64,000 nucleotides of DNA from the NCBI GenBank assembly GCA_964651335.1, contig CAZYVT010000005.1, positions 33,777 to 97,776 on the forward strand. The letters are read 5' to 3'. Below the pieces are notes generated by a model. The model made no database searches. It worked only from the letters and a program-made list of their open reading frames with translations, and was not told where the DNA came from. The translations under genes and the position numbers were made by a program. Below, piece by piece: positions 51,081 to 62,064 of this stretch (position 1 is its first letter; the number at the start of each line of letters is the position of its first letter). The stretch comes from 2-02-FULL-66-14 sp964651335 (lineage in GTDB: Bacteria; Pseudomonadota; Gammaproteobacteria; Burkholderiales; SG8-39).

Positions 51081-52253
51081 ATGTTCGAGATCGTGAATGA
51101 GCAGGCACATGGCCCCGTGATCAAGGTGATCGGGGTCGGCGGAGCGGGCGGCAACGCCGTGAACCACATGATCCGGCGGGGTGTGGAGAAAGTGGAGTTC
51201 ATCGCAATAAACACCGACGCGCAGGTGCTCGCGCGCAACCTGGCGCGTCACCAGATCCAGCTCGGCAACAGCGGCCTCGGCGCCGGCGCCAAGCCCGAGG
51301 AGGCGAAAGCGGTGGCGCTTGCCGAGCGGGACCGGCTCGAAGAGGCGATTGCCGGGGCGCACATGGTGTTCATTACCGCCGGCATGGGCGGCGGCACCGG
51401 CACCGGCGCGGCACCGGTGCTCGCCGAGATCGCGCGCTCCATCGGCGTGCTCACGGTGGCGGTGGTGACAAAACCGTTCGCCTGGGAAGGCTCCAAGCGC
51501 CTCAAGATCGCGGACACCGGCATCGAGGAGCTTGCCCCGCGCGTCGACTCGCTCATCGTGATTCTCAACGACCGGCTCGAGGAGGTGTTGGGCGATGACG
51601 TCACGCAGGTGGAAGCCTTCGCCGCCGCCGACAACGTGCTGTGCAGCGCGGTCGGAGGGATCGTCGACATCATCCATCGCGATGGACTGGTCAACGTCGA
51701 CTTCCAGGACGTGCGCACCGTGATGCTGGAGCAAGGCATGGCGATGATGGGCTCGGCCATGGCGAACGGCATCGACCGCGCCCGCATCGCCGCCGAGCAG
51801 GCGATCGCCTGTCCGCTGCTCGAAGGCGTGAACCTGGCGGGGGCGCGCGGAGTGCTGGTCAATATCACGGCCTCGGAGGCAAGCCTGAGGCTGCGCGAAA
51901 CCAAGGAGGTGATGAATACCATCCGCACATTCGCCGCCGACGATGCGACCATCATCTATGGCGGCGTGTTCGACGACGCGGTCGGCGATGATCTGCGGGT
52001 GACGGTCATTGCGACCGGCCTTGGCGCGCCGGTGGCGGCACGCCAGGGCAAGCCGCAACTCGTGGTCTCGCAGAAGACCGGCACCGATAACCAGCCGGTT
52101 ACGGCACCGGGTCCCGCGGTGGACTATGGAGCGATCTCGGACACTCCGGCGGTTTTCCGCAGGCGCGACCGGGCAGCGCAGGTGGAGGCGCTGCAGAATA
52201 GCGGCGTCGACAAATACGACATTCCTGCATTCCTGCGGAAGCAGGCCGACTAG
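51081..52253 (+). CDS. ftsZ: cell division GTPase FtsZ
   Basis: 390 residues. IKVIGVGGAGGNAVNHM, tubulin signature GGGTGTGAAPV, NDRLEEVLGDDVTQVEAF split across the T6 region, GVLVNITASEASLRL, and the conserved C-terminal peptide DIPAFLRKQAD that binds FtsA and ZipA/ZapD. ATG 51081 has AAGGAGG eight bases upstream, the strongest ribosome site in the cluster, as expected for the most abundant division protein; the frame from 51042 overlaps ftsA needlessly. A perfect hairpin follows the gene. Confidence 0.98.
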   Translation: MFEIVNEQAHGPVIKVIGVGGAGGNAVNHMIRRGVEKVEFIAINTDAQVLARNLARHQIQLGNSGLGAGAKPEEAKAVALAERDRLEEAIAGAHMVFITAGMGGGTGTGAAPVLAEIARSIGVLTVAVVTKPFAWEGSKRLKIADTGIEELAPRVDSLIVILNDRLEEVLGDDVTQVEAFAAADNVLCSAVGGIVDIIHRDGLVNVDFQDVRTVMLEQGMAMMGSAMANGIDRARIAAEQAIACPLLEGVNLAGARGVLVNITASEASLRLRETKEVMNTIRTFAADDATIIYGGVFDDAVGDDLRVTVIATGLGAPVAARQGKPQLVVSQKTGTDNQPVTAPGPAVDYGAISDTPAVFRRRDRAAQVEALQNSGVDKYDIPAFLRKQAD

Positions 52254-52271
52254 CCGCGCGCCGGGTACACA

Positions 52272-52299
52272 GGGCGCCCCATTCCTTGCCGGGGCGCCC
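52272..52299 (+). terminator. perfect hairpin between ftsZ and lpxC
   Basis: GGGCGCCCC (52272-52280) pairs perfectly with GGGGCGCCC (52291-52299) around a ten-base loop, 18 bases after the ftsZ stop. No T run follows, so it may attenuate, stabilise the ftsZ message or act with Rho rather than terminate alone. It marks the end of the dcw run within the 140-base spacer. Confidence 0.55.
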
Positions 52300-52393
52300 G
52301 ACCTGCCCGAAGAACTACGACGCACTGCGAAGCGGCAACAACCCCGCATCGCAGCGCTGAACGCTCGGAAAAAGCCTAAAATCACGGCCTTGC

Positions 52394-53311
52394 ATGCTGC
52401 GCCAACGAACCCTGAAATCCCTGGTCCGCGCCACAGGCGTGGGGCTGCATACCGGCCGCAAGGTCGCCATGACGCTGCGGCCGGCGCAGCCCGATACCGG
52501 GGTCGTATTCCGGCGCGTCGACCTCGCGGTGCCGGTGGACCTGCCGGCGCGCGCCCACCTCGTCGGCGAGACTCGGCTCTGCTCCTGCCTGGTACACGGC
52601 AACATCAAGGTCTACACAGTGGAACACCTGATGTCCGCGCTGGCCGGCCTTGGGGTCGACAACGCGTACGTGGACCTCGACGGACCCGAAGTGCCGATCA
52701 TGGATGGCAGCGCGGCGCCGTTCGCGCTGCTCGTGCAGCAGGCAGGCATCGCGGAACAGGGTGCGCCGAAGCGGTTCCTGCGAGTGAAGAAGCGCGTCGA
52801 AGTCCGCGACGGTGACAAATCGGCGTGCCTTGAACCGTACGAGGGGTTCAAGCTCTCGTTCTCGATCGTCTACGACCATCCGGTCATCGACCGCTCCACG
52901 ACATCGCTGACGGTCGATTTTGCCGACACCTCTTATTTGAAGGAGGTCGCCCGGGCGCGCACCTATGGCTTCATGCATGACGTCGAAGAGTTGCGCGAAA
53001 GCGGGCTCGCGCTCGGCGGCGGCCTGGATAACGCCGTGGTGCTCGACGATTACCGCGTGCTGAACGTTGAGGGCCTGCGCTTCGCCGACGAGTTCATCCG
53101 TCACAAGATGCTGGATGCGATGGGCGACCTCTACCTGCTTGGCCGGCCGCTGCTCGCGGCGTTCGTCGCGCACAAGTCCGGCCACGCGCTGAACAACCGC
53201 CTGCTTCGCACCCTGCTCGCCGACCCCGGCGCGACGGAGACCGTCACGTTCGAGCGCGCCCAGGATGTCCCCCCCGGCGTTGCATTCCTGGTGCAACAGC
53301 CAGCGACCTAG
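52394..53311 (+). CDS. lpxC: UDP-3-O-acyl-GlcNAc deacetylase LpxC
   Basis: 305 residues. LRQRTLKSLVRATGVGLHTG, zinc ligands in YTVEHLMSALAG and RHKMLDAMGDLYLLG, SARTYGFM-type region (ARARTYGFMHDVEEL). Commits UDP-acyl-GlcNAc to lipid A, so the cell is Gram-negative with LPS. Usual position downstream of ftsZ. Stop is 33 bases from the convergent dciA stop. Confidence 0.97.
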   Translation: MLRQRTLKSLVRATGVGLHTGRKVAMTLRPAQPDTGVVFRRVDLAVPVDLPARAHLVGETRLCSCLVHGNIKVYTVEHLMSALAGLGVDNAYVDLDGPEVPIMDGSAAPFALLVQQAGIAEQGAPKRFLRVKKRVEVRDGDKSACLEPYEGFKLSFSIVYDHPVIDRSTTSLTVDFADTSYLKEVARARTYGFMHDVEELRESGLALGGGLDNAVVLDDYRVLNVEGLRFADEFIRHKMLDAMGDLYLLGRPLLAAFVAHKSGHALNNRLLRTLLADPGATETVTFERAQDVPPGVAFLVQQPAT

Positions 53312-53344
53312 CCCGGAATTACCTGCGTACAGCGTGGCGTGTAT

Positions 53345-53824
53345 TCAAGGTCGCGCTCGTTTTCGTCCCGGTGGTCCTGGTCTAGGATCGGCCGCAGTTT
53401 CACCTGCAAGCAGGTGTTCCAGCGCGCGGCGCGCGGGGGAGTCGCCAAGTTGCCCGTAAAGCTCTGATAAGGCAGCGAAAGCGCCTGCCGAGATGCGCGT
53501 GGATCGAGCCGAGGCAGGGCCAATTTCGTTGCCCTGCGCCGGTTGCACCTTCACCGAAACTGAATTAACCTTCGCCCCTCGTTTGGACAAGAAGTCGCCT
53601 AAAGACTCGGAAAGAAGCTTGAGCTTGGCGGCCGCCGCGGCATTCGCTGCGAGGACGACAAGTTTGCCGCCTTGGAGGTTGGCCGGACGCAGTTGATGGG
53701 CCAATTCGGGCGGGAGGAACTCATCGCAGAGCTTGGCAAGCGCGCCGATTTCGTGCGCTTTCGCGACCACCGGCTGCAGTTCGCTGTCGGTCGCGAGGAT
53801 CCGGTCGATTCTGGGGAGTGTCAT
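53345..53824 (-). CDS. DciA family (DUF721) protein
   Basis: 159 residues, starting MTLPRIDRILATDSELQPVV, with the DUF721/DciA-type KH-like fold in residues 1-95 (LRPANLQGGKLVVLAANAAA) and a low-complexity C-terminal tail rich in Ala/Pro/Arg. DciA proteins interact with DnaB helicase and help load it in bacteria lacking DnaC. Betaproteobacterial versions often lie next to secA in opposite orientation, as here. ATG 53824 is used; the frame extends to a TTG at 53836. Divergent from the M23 gene with a 29-base gap between starts. Confidence 0.85.
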   Translation of the reverse strand: MTLPRIDRILATDSELQPVVAKAHEIGALAKLCDEFLPPELAHQLRPANLQGGKLVVLAANAAAAAKLKLLSESLGDFLSKRGAKVNSVSVKVQPAQGNEIGPASARSTRISAGAFAALSELYGQLGDSPARRALEHLLAGETAADPRPGPPGRKRARP

Positions 53825-53853
53825 AGCGCGGCGCAATAGAACAAGGTGACCAG

Positions 53854-54825
53854 TTGCAGATTATCTTGATCTCCGATCGGTTGGGAAGGGCAAGGACGCT
53901 CACCTTTGCCCTGCGCCATTTCGTGGCTTCGGCGGGGCTCGCACTGCTGGTTCTGAGCGGCCTCACGGCGGGCCTTTACTGGATCAGCCTACGCTTTGCC
54001 CCGGAACTCAAGATCCCCGTCGTCCGCCAGTTGTTGCTCGCGACCCAGAAGCGCGACAGCGAGCGGGCGCGTGAGTTCGTGCAGCAAAACCTGAACGCAA
54101 TGGCCGTCAAGCTTGGCGAGATGCAGGCGCAGCTCACCCGCCTGGACGCGCTCGGCGAACGGCTCTCTACACTCGCCGGGATCCGGACACAGGAGTTCCG
54201 CTTCTCGGAGACGCCGGGGCTGGGCGGCGCCGAGGCGACATCGGCGCCGGCGCACGACCTGTCGTTCGCCGAATTCAATGAAAAGCTCACCATGCTTTCG
54301 CGGCAGGTGGAGAACCGGACCGACATGCTTGGCGTGCTCGAAGCGCAGCTTTTCGTGCAGACGGTAAACAAGAAGCTGATGCCGACGATCCTGCCCGTGA
54401 ACGCCCCATTCAACGCCTCGGGCTTTGGCATGCGAATCGATCCGTTCACCGGGCAGCAGGCGATGCATGAGGGAATCGACTTCATCGCGGATGTCGGCGC
54501 GCCCGTGGTCGCCGCCGCGGGGGGCTCGGTGGAGTTCGCCGGGTACCACCCGCAGTACGGCCACATGATCGACATCGACCATGGCAACGATCTGGTCACC
54601 CGCTATGCGCACCTCTCCAGGCTGCTGGTGCAGGAAGGTGCAATGGTGCATCGTGGCCGCAAGATCGCGGAGACCGGCAACAGCGGCCGGTCGACGGGGC
54701 CGCATCTGCACTTTGAGGTGCGGTTCAGGGGCACGCCGCAAAACCCGACGCGTTTCCTGCTCGCTTCGAATCCGCAACTTCCGGATGCCCGCGACCCGAG
54801 CGCGTCGCTCGCTCGAGCAAGGTAA
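53854..54825 (+). CDS. M23 family peptidase (LytM domain) with coiled coil
   Basis: 323 residues from TTG 53854, with AAGGTGA upstream. One N-terminal membrane helix (about 22-48), coiled coil (65-170), then a peptidase_M23 domain with both zinc motifs: HxxxD (MHEGIDF) and HxH (TGPHLHFEVRF). The active site is complete, so it is a probable DD-endopeptidase acting on periplasmic peptidoglycan rather than an EnvC-like degenerate activator. It precedes secA by 79 bases, the usual betaproteobacterial arrangement where enterics have secM. Confidence 0.93.
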   Translation: MQIILISDRLGRARTLTFALRHFVASAGLALLVLSGLTAGLYWISLRFAPELKIPVVRQLLLATQKRDSERAREFVQQNLNAMAVKLGEMQAQLTRLDALGERLSTLAGIRTQEFRFSETPGLGGAEATSAPAHDLSFAEFNEKLTMLSRQVENRTDMLGVLEAQLFVQTVNKKLMPTILPVNAPFNASGFGMRIDPFTGQQAMHEGIDFIADVGAPVVAAAGGSVEFAGYHPQYGHMIDIDHGNDLVTRYAHLSRLLVQEGAMVHRGRKIAETGNSGRSTGPHLHFEVRFRGTPQNPTRFLLASNPQLPDARDPSASLARAR

Positions 54826-54834
54826 TTCCCTCGT

Positions 54835-54850
54835 CAGGGCACTCGCCCTG
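54835..54850 (+). terminator. hairpin after the M23 gene
   Basis: CAGGGC (54835-54840) and GCCCTG (54845-54850) form a six-pair stem with a four-base loop ACTC, ten bases after the stop codon. The following bases are AT-rich but not a clean T run. A weak terminator or a boundary before the secA promoter. Confidence 0.4.
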
Positions 54851-54853
54851 GCA

Positions 54854-54899
54854 TGATAAAATAGTTATTTTTCCGGGGGTTAGAACGCCCAGACCCCCG
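54854..54899 (+). promoter_or_regulatory. secA promoter and 5' hairpin
   Basis: An extended -10 element TG-A-TAAAAT (54854-54862) would start a leader of about 35 bases. Most of that leader is a seven-pair hairpin, CGGGGGT (54874-54880) with ACCCCCG (54893-54899), ending five bases before the secA ATG at 54905. No Shine-Dalgarno sequence lies between stem and start codon. The hairpin could therefore control secA translation. Confidence 0.4.
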
Positions 54900-54904
54900 C
54901 GTTC

Positions 54905-57682
<2,778 letters not shown>

Positions 57683-58894
57683 ATGGCGGTGAACCTCGCG
57701 CCGCCCGATCCTGCGCAGCTGTTTCCGGTCCCTGGGGTCGAGCTGGGAGTGGCGAGGGCCGGTCTCAGGAAACCCGGGCGCAACGACCTGCTCCTGATGC
57801 GGCTGCCGCCGGGCGCAGCGGTTGCAGGCGTGTTCACGAAGAACCGGTTTTGTGCTGCTCCGGTGGTGCTCGCAAAAAAAAATCTCGCAGGCGACGTTCG
57901 GGCACTGATTGTCAACACGGGGAACGCGAACGCGGGCACAGGCGCAGACGGCCTGAAGCGCGCTGCGCGGGTCTGCGAGAGCGTAGCGGCGCACCTCGCC
58001 TGCGCTCCGGGTCAGGTTCTGCCGTTCTCTACGGGAGTGATCATGGAACCGCTGCCGGTCGAGCGCATCACGGCAGCGCTGCCGCAGGCTGTGGCCGATC
58101 TGGGTCCCGGTAACTGGGCATCGGCGGCCGAAGCGATCATGACCACGGACACGGTGCCCAAGGCGGCGTCGCGGAAAGTCAGGCTGTCCAACGGGGAGGC
58201 CACCGTTACCGGGATTGCGAAAGGCGCGGGCATGATCCGGCCCGACATGGCAACCATGCTTGGTTTCGTGGCGACCGACGCAGGAGTTTCCCGGAGCTTG
58301 CTGAAAAGAATGCTGAAAAATGCAGCCGCCGGATCCTTCAACTGCATTACGGTGGACGGCGACACCTCGACGAACGATGCGTTCATGCTTCTCGCCACCG
58401 GCCGGGGGCCGGTGGCGAGATCGATGAAAGACCTGTCGAACCTCGGGGATGCGATCACCGAGGTCGCGCAAAAGCTTGCGCAGGCGATCGTGCGGGACGG
58501 CGAGGGCGCAACCAAGTTTGTCACCCTACGGGTCGAGCGCGGCCGCAGCGAGGCGGAATGCCGACGGGTCGCGTATGCAATCGCACACTCGCCGCTCGTC
58601 AAGACTGCATTCTTCGCTTCCGATCCGAATCTGGGGCGGATCCTCGCCGCGATCGGGAACGCACGCGTCGCAGGTCTCGACGCGGCGAAGGTGGATCTGT
58701 ACCTTGACGACACCCTCGTCGCAAAGGGAGGCGGACGCTCTCCAGCCTACCGGGAGGAGCAGGGCGTGGCAGCGATGAGAAAACCCGAATTCACGGTCAG
58801 GACGGTACTGAACCGGGGAAAGGCCGCGGCGACCGTCTGGACCTGCGACCTTTCCTTCGACTACGTCAGGATCAATGCAGAATACCGGACGTGA
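57683..58894 (+). CDS. argJ: bifunctional ornithine acetyltransferase/N-acetylglutamate synthase ArgJ
   Basis: 403 residues. VFTKNRFCAAPVVLAK, LIVNTGNANAGTG, STGVIMEPLPVERI, and the autoprocessing site KGAGMIRPDMATMLGF with Thr191 as the nucleophile that becomes the N-terminus of the beta chain. Recycles acetyl groups in the cyclic arginine pathway. Start abuts the secA stop; GTGA overlap with the DUF815 gene indicates one transcript. Confidence 0.97.
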   Translation: MAVNLAPPDPAQLFPVPGVELGVARAGLRKPGRNDLLLMRLPPGAAVAGVFTKNRFCAAPVVLAKKNLAGDVRALIVNTGNANAGTGADGLKRAARVCESVAAHLACAPGQVLPFSTGVIMEPLPVERITAALPQAVADLGPGNWASAAEAIMTTDTVPKAASRKVRLSNGEATVTGIAKGAGMIRPDMATMLGFVATDAGVSRSLLKRMLKNAAAGSFNCITVDGDTSTNDAFMLLATGRGPVARSMKDLSNLGDAITEVAQKLAQAIVRDGEGATKFVTLRVERGRSEAECRRVAYAIAHSPLVKTAFFASDPNLGRILAAIGNARVAGLDAAKVDLYLDDTLVAKGGGRSPAYREEQGVAAMRKPEFTVRTVLNRGKAAATVWTCDLSFDYVRINAEYRT

Positions 58895-59775
58895 ACAAGG
58901 ATCTTGAAACGCTCTTGCGGCGGCTCGAGCCGCTGCTGCCGTCGCCGCCGCCGCCGACCGACTGGAAGGCGAGCATCGCCTTTCGCTGGCGCAAGGGCGG
59001 GCCGAGGGGGCAGGGGTGGCTGCAGGCGGTGAGGCATGTGCATCGGATGCGTCTTTCGGACCTGCAGGGCATCGACCCCCAGATCGCGAAGGTCGAGCAG
59101 AACACGCGCCAGTTTCTTGAAGGCCGGCCGGCAAACAACGTGCTTCTGACCGGCGCGCGAGGCACCGGCAAGTCCTCGATCGTGAAGGGGCTGCTCAACA
59201 AGTTCCAGCGCCAGGGTCTGCGCATGCTGGAGGTCGAGAAAAACGATCTCGTGGATCTGCCTGCGATCACCGATCTGGTCGCCGGGCGGCCGGAGCGCTT
59301 TCTCGTCTTCTGTGACGACCTCACCTTCCACGGCGCCGAGGAGGGATACATCGCGCTCAAAGTGGCGCTCGACGGCTCGATCTCCACGACCTCGGAGAAC
59401 ATGCTGATCTACGCGACTTCGAACCGGCGGCACCTGATGCCCGAGTACATGGCGGAGAACCTCGAAACGAAGTACGTCGGCGAAGAGATTCATCCGGGCG
59501 AGACGGTCGAGGAGAAGATCTCGCTCTCCGAGCGCTTCGGCTTGTGGGTTTCGTTCTATCCTTTCGACCAGGACGAGTACCTGAAGATCGTGGCGCACTG
59601 GCTGAAAACGTTCGGCTGCTCGCGGAAGGAGGCGGAGGCCGCGCGCGACGAAGCGCTGCAATGGTCGCTGCAGCGCGGCTCGCGGAGCGGCCGCGTCGGC
59701 TACCAGTTCGCGCGGGATTGGGCGGGTCGCCGCATGGGCGGCTCCGGAGCCCTCCAGCACGCCAAGAAGAAATAG
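58891..59775 (+). CDS. DUF815 family AAA-type ATPase
   Basis: 294 residues from GTG 58891 (GTGA overlap with argJ). P-loop NVLLTGARGTGKSSIVKGLL, Walker B-like FLVFCDDLTFHGAEEGY, sensor segment MLIYATSNRRHLMPEYM and FGLWVSFYPFDQDEYL. DUF815 proteins are AAA+-like ATPases of unknown function, conserved in this position between argJ and mutT in betaproteobacteria. Function unknown. Confidence 0.92.
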   Translation: MNKDLETLLRRLEPLLPSPPPPTDWKASIAFRWRKGGPRGQGWLQAVRHVHRMRLSDLQGIDPQIAKVEQNTRQFLEGRPANNVLLTGARGTGKSSIVKGLLNKFQRQGLRMLEVEKNDLVDLPAITDLVAGRPERFLVFCDDLTFHGAEEGYIALKVALDGSISTTSENMLIYATSNRRHLMPEYMAENLETKYVGEEIHPGETVEEKISLSERFGLWVSFYPFDQDEYLKIVAHWLKTFGCSRKEAEAARDEALQWSLQRGSRSGRVGYQFARDWAGRRMGGSGALQHAKKK

Positions 59776-59777
59776 CG

Positions 59778-60692
59778 GTGCTCGATGTCGCCGCCGCGGT
59801 GATCGAGCGCGCCGACGGCGCATTCCTGCTTGCGCAGCGCCCGGTCGGCAAGGTCTACGCCGGATGGTGGGAGTTCCCCGGCGGCAAGATCCATGACGGC
59901 GAAAGCGCCGAGGCGGGACTGGCGCGTGAGCTGCACGAGGAGCTCGGAATCGACGTGTGCCGCGCCTACCCCTGGATCACGCGGGTCTTCACCTACCCGC
60001 ATGCAATGGTGCGATTGAATTTCTTCCGCGTAGTGCAGTGGAGCGGCGAGCCGCACCCGAAGGAGGAGCAGGCGATTCGCTGGCAGCGGCTCGAGGCGCC
60101 CATGGCCGAGCCGATGCTGCCGGCCAACGCGCCGGTGCTCGCGTCGCTCGCCTTGCCGCTCGAGTATGCGATTACCTCCGCAGAGACGATTGGCGTAGAG
60201 CCAATGCTGAAGAAACTCGAGCGGCGCCTGCAGGCCGGGCTGAAGCTGGTGCAGGTACGCGAGCCCGCGATGGCGGGGGCCGAGCGGAACCGGTTCACCG
60301 CGCAAGTCGTGGCCATGGCGCACCGCCACGGCTGCAGGGTGCTCGTGAAATCACCGTTTCCGGACGCCGACGGCATTCACTTCACGGCCTCAGAACTCAT
60401 GGCGCTCGACGCCAAACCGAAAAGTCCGCTCGTCGCGGCGTCCTGTCACACGCGCGAAGAGCTCGAGCGTGCGATAAAGCTCGAAATGGATTTCGCCGTT
60501 CTCGGACCGGTGCATGCCACGTCCTCCCATCCCGCAGTGCGCCCGCTCCGCTGGGAAGGGTTCGCGCAGCACGCGCACGGTGCAAGCATTCCGGTCTATG
60601 CGATCGGCGGCGTCACGCGAGGGGACATCGAGCGCGCGCGCTCCTGCGGCGCGCACGGTCTTGCCATGATCCGGGGAAGCTGGTCAATCTAG
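59778..60692 (+). CDS. Nudix hydrolase (MutT) fused to ThiE-like domain
   Basis: 304 residues from GTG 59778, two bases after the DUF815 stop. N-terminal Nudix domain with a full Nudix box, GGKIHDGESAEAGLAREL followed by HEELGI, as in MutT 8-oxo-dGTP diphosphatase. C-terminal half (about 145-304) is a thiamine-phosphate-synthase-like barrel (LQAGLKLVQVREPAM, GIHFTASELM, DFAVLGPVHATSSHP, YAIGGVTRGDIERA). This fusion is known in beta- and gammaproteobacteria; whether the ThiE-like part is catalytic is unclear. Confidence 0.93.
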   Translation: MLDVAAAVIERADGAFLLAQRPVGKVYAGWWEFPGGKIHDGESAEAGLARELHEELGIDVCRAYPWITRVFTYPHAMVRLNFFRVVQWSGEPHPKEEQAIRWQRLEAPMAEPMLPANAPVLASLALPLEYAITSAETIGVEPMLKKLERRLQAGLKLVQVREPAMAGAERNRFTAQVVAMAHRHGCRVLVKSPFPDADGIHFTASELMALDAKPKSPLVAASCHTREELERAIKLEMDFAVLGPVHATSSHPAVRPLRWEGFAQHAHGASIPVYAIGGVTRGDIERARSCGAHGLAMIRGSWSI

Positions 60693-60724
60693 ATTCACAG
60701 TTCTCGGTGCACCATGTCGGGCAG

Positions 60725-60764
60725 TGACTTGTAGAATGACTCTCCATGAGTCACACGCGAGTCA
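60725..60764. promoter_or_regulatory. four-half-site operator upstream of the antitoxin gene
   Basis: TGACT at 60725-60729 and 60737-60741 and AGTCA at 60749-60753 and 60760-60764 are spaced 12, 12 and 11 bases start to start. They form nested inverted repeats centred on TGACTC-N5-GAGTCA. A -10-like TAGAAT (60732-60737) lies between the first two half-sites. Evenly phased inverted half-sites just before the gene are what autoregulating ribbon-helix-helix proteins bind. Confidence 0.6.
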
Positions 60765-60780
60765 GCCTGAGGCAGGCTTC

Positions 60781-61029
60781 ATGAAGCAGCTCACAGTACG
60801 CGGGTTCGACAAGGATCTCGAGCGACGCCTGCGCGAGCTTGCCCGAGCGGAGGGCGTGTCGTTCAGTCAGGCGGCGTTGCTTCTTTTGCGCGAAGGCGCA
60901 GGGCTCGAGTCGCCAAGACGCCGCGCCAACGTGGTCGGGGAATCCCTCGACGCGCTGATCGGGTCGTGGACGAGGGATGAGGAAGCGGCCTTCCTCGAGG
61001 CGATCGCTGCGTTCGAGGAGATCGAGTGA
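60781..61029 (+). CDS. solitary ribbon-helix-helix antitoxin-like protein
   Basis: 82 residues from ATG 60781 with GAGGCAGG upstream. The N-terminus MKQLTVRGFDKDLERRLREL and EGVSFSQAALLLLREGAGL are a ribbon-helix-helix DNA-binding domain, and the C-terminal LIGSWTRDEEAAFLEA is the toxin-wrapping tail seen in antitoxins that precede PIN-domain (VapC-like) toxins. The toxin gene is missing: downstream only a 14-codon frame (GTG 61026 to TGA 61070) precedes the 3' end of yacG. The upstream operator suggests it still represses itself. An intact orphan antitoxin or a stand-alone repressor. Confidence 0.85.
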   Translation: MKQLTVRGFDKDLERRLRELARAEGVSFSQAALLLLREGAGLESPRRRANVVGESLDALIGSWTRDEEAAFLEAIAAFEEIE

Positions 61030-61056
61030 TCGCGATCGAGCCGCGCTCCCTCAGGG

Positions 61057-61251
61057 TTACTCTTCCTTGAGTTCGTCCTGCTGCGGATCCGGCGGAGCGA
61101 CGTCGGGCACGCGGTAGGACTCGCTCGCCCAGGCGCCGAGGTCGATCAGTTCGCAGCGCTCGCTGCAGAACGGGCGCCACTTGTTGGCGGGCGCGAACTC
61201 TGAGAGCGTGCCGCACCTGGGGCACGGCACCGTCTTCGCTTGCGCCGTCAC
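61057..61251 (-). CDS. yacG: DNA gyrase inhibitor YacG
   Basis: 64 residues from GTG 61251. Zinc-binding VPCPRCGTLSEF and WRPFCSERCELIDLGAW (CxxC and CxxxC) with an acidic tail DPQQDELKEE. YacG binds GyrB and inhibits gyrase. GTGA overlap with zapD (61248-61251) fixes the start; the longer frame to 61377 lies inside zapD. Standard order coaE-zapD-yacG. Confidence 0.95.
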   Translation of the reverse strand: MTAQAKTVPCPRCGTLSEFAPANKWRPFCSERCELIDLGAWASESYRVPDVAPPDPQQDELKEE

Positions 61252-62006
61252 AGATTGCAGAAGGTCAGCTCGAAGCCGACGTCCCAGTCCGCGGTCTTGG
61301 GGCGCGGATCCTCGCCGTTCTGTGCCAGAAATCGGATATTGAGGACATACTTGTTGGCGCTGATCTCGGGAACGCACGGCGTTCCGGGCTCAAGCCGCAC
61401 GCGCAGCATCTGCGCGATCTTGCCGCCGAGCATCTGCTGGAAAGTCCCGAGTGGCGCAGACATCCGGTGCGGCTTTCCCGACTCGCGCAGGATCCGAAGG
61501 ATGATCGCAGAACCGTCGCGCAACGGGTACAGGGGACTCGTCCATGCGGCAAGCTGGCCGATGCGCTCGTCGGCCGGACGGTGCAGCCAGTAATGGTAAG
61601 ACGGCAGGTCGAACTCGCATGCGCCGCCCGGTATTCCGGTGCGTTGCTTGATCGACATCAGCCACTCGTTTTCCCGCAGGTACTGGCCGATCCTGCCGGT
61701 CATGGAGAACAGCGCCGCCGAAGCCTGCTCGATGTCGCGCAGGACATTGCCGAGCGCTTCCTCCGAGATCTCGGGGTTGTCGCGGAATGAGAGCAGCACC
61801 TGCTTCTGGCGCTCGAGTTCCTGCAGCAAGTCCGACTTCAGGTCGGCGCGGCTCGCGACCTCGAGGATCTCGAACAGCGTCAGCAGCGCGACGTGGTGAT
61901 CAAGCGGGTCGGTACGGGCGATGAAATGCCGCGAGCGCTCGAACAGGTCCTCTAGGCGCAGAAGCGTCCGGATGCGTTCATTGAGCGGATACTCGTAGCT
62001 GATCAC
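61248..62006 (-). CDS. zapD: cell division protein ZapD
   Basis: 252 residues from GTG 62006: ISYEYPLNERIRTLLRLEDL, DHHVALLTLFEILEVASRAD, RENEWLMSIKQRTGIPGG and the C-terminal DWDVGFELTFCNL. ZapD crosslinks FtsZ filaments through the FtsZ C-terminal peptide, which is intact in this genome (see ftsZ). The longer frame to 62147 intrudes into coaE, so the GTG is preferred although its ribosome site is weak. Confidence 0.95.
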   Translation of the reverse strand: MISYEYPLNERIRTLLRLEDLFERSRHFIARTDPLDHHVALLTLFEILEVASRADLKSDLLQELERQKQVLLSFRDNPEISEEALGNVLRDIEQASAALFSMTGRIGQYLRENEWLMSIKQRTGIPGGACEFDLPSYHYWLHRPADERIGQLAAWTSPLYPLRDGSAIILRILRESGKPHRMSAPLGTFQQMLGGKIAQMLRVRLEPGTPCVPEISANKYVLNIRFLAQNGEDPRPKTADWDVGFELTFCNL

Positions 62007-62064
62007 GCGCGCGCCCGCCCGGCCTCGGCCGAAAATTTCGCTGCATTCTGAAGGAATCGCGCAA

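Noticed and set aside
61026..61070. 14-codon GTG frame overlapping the antitoxin stop (GTGA) as a toxin gene
   Set aside because: Too short and without PIN-domain sequence; at most the stub of a lost toxin.
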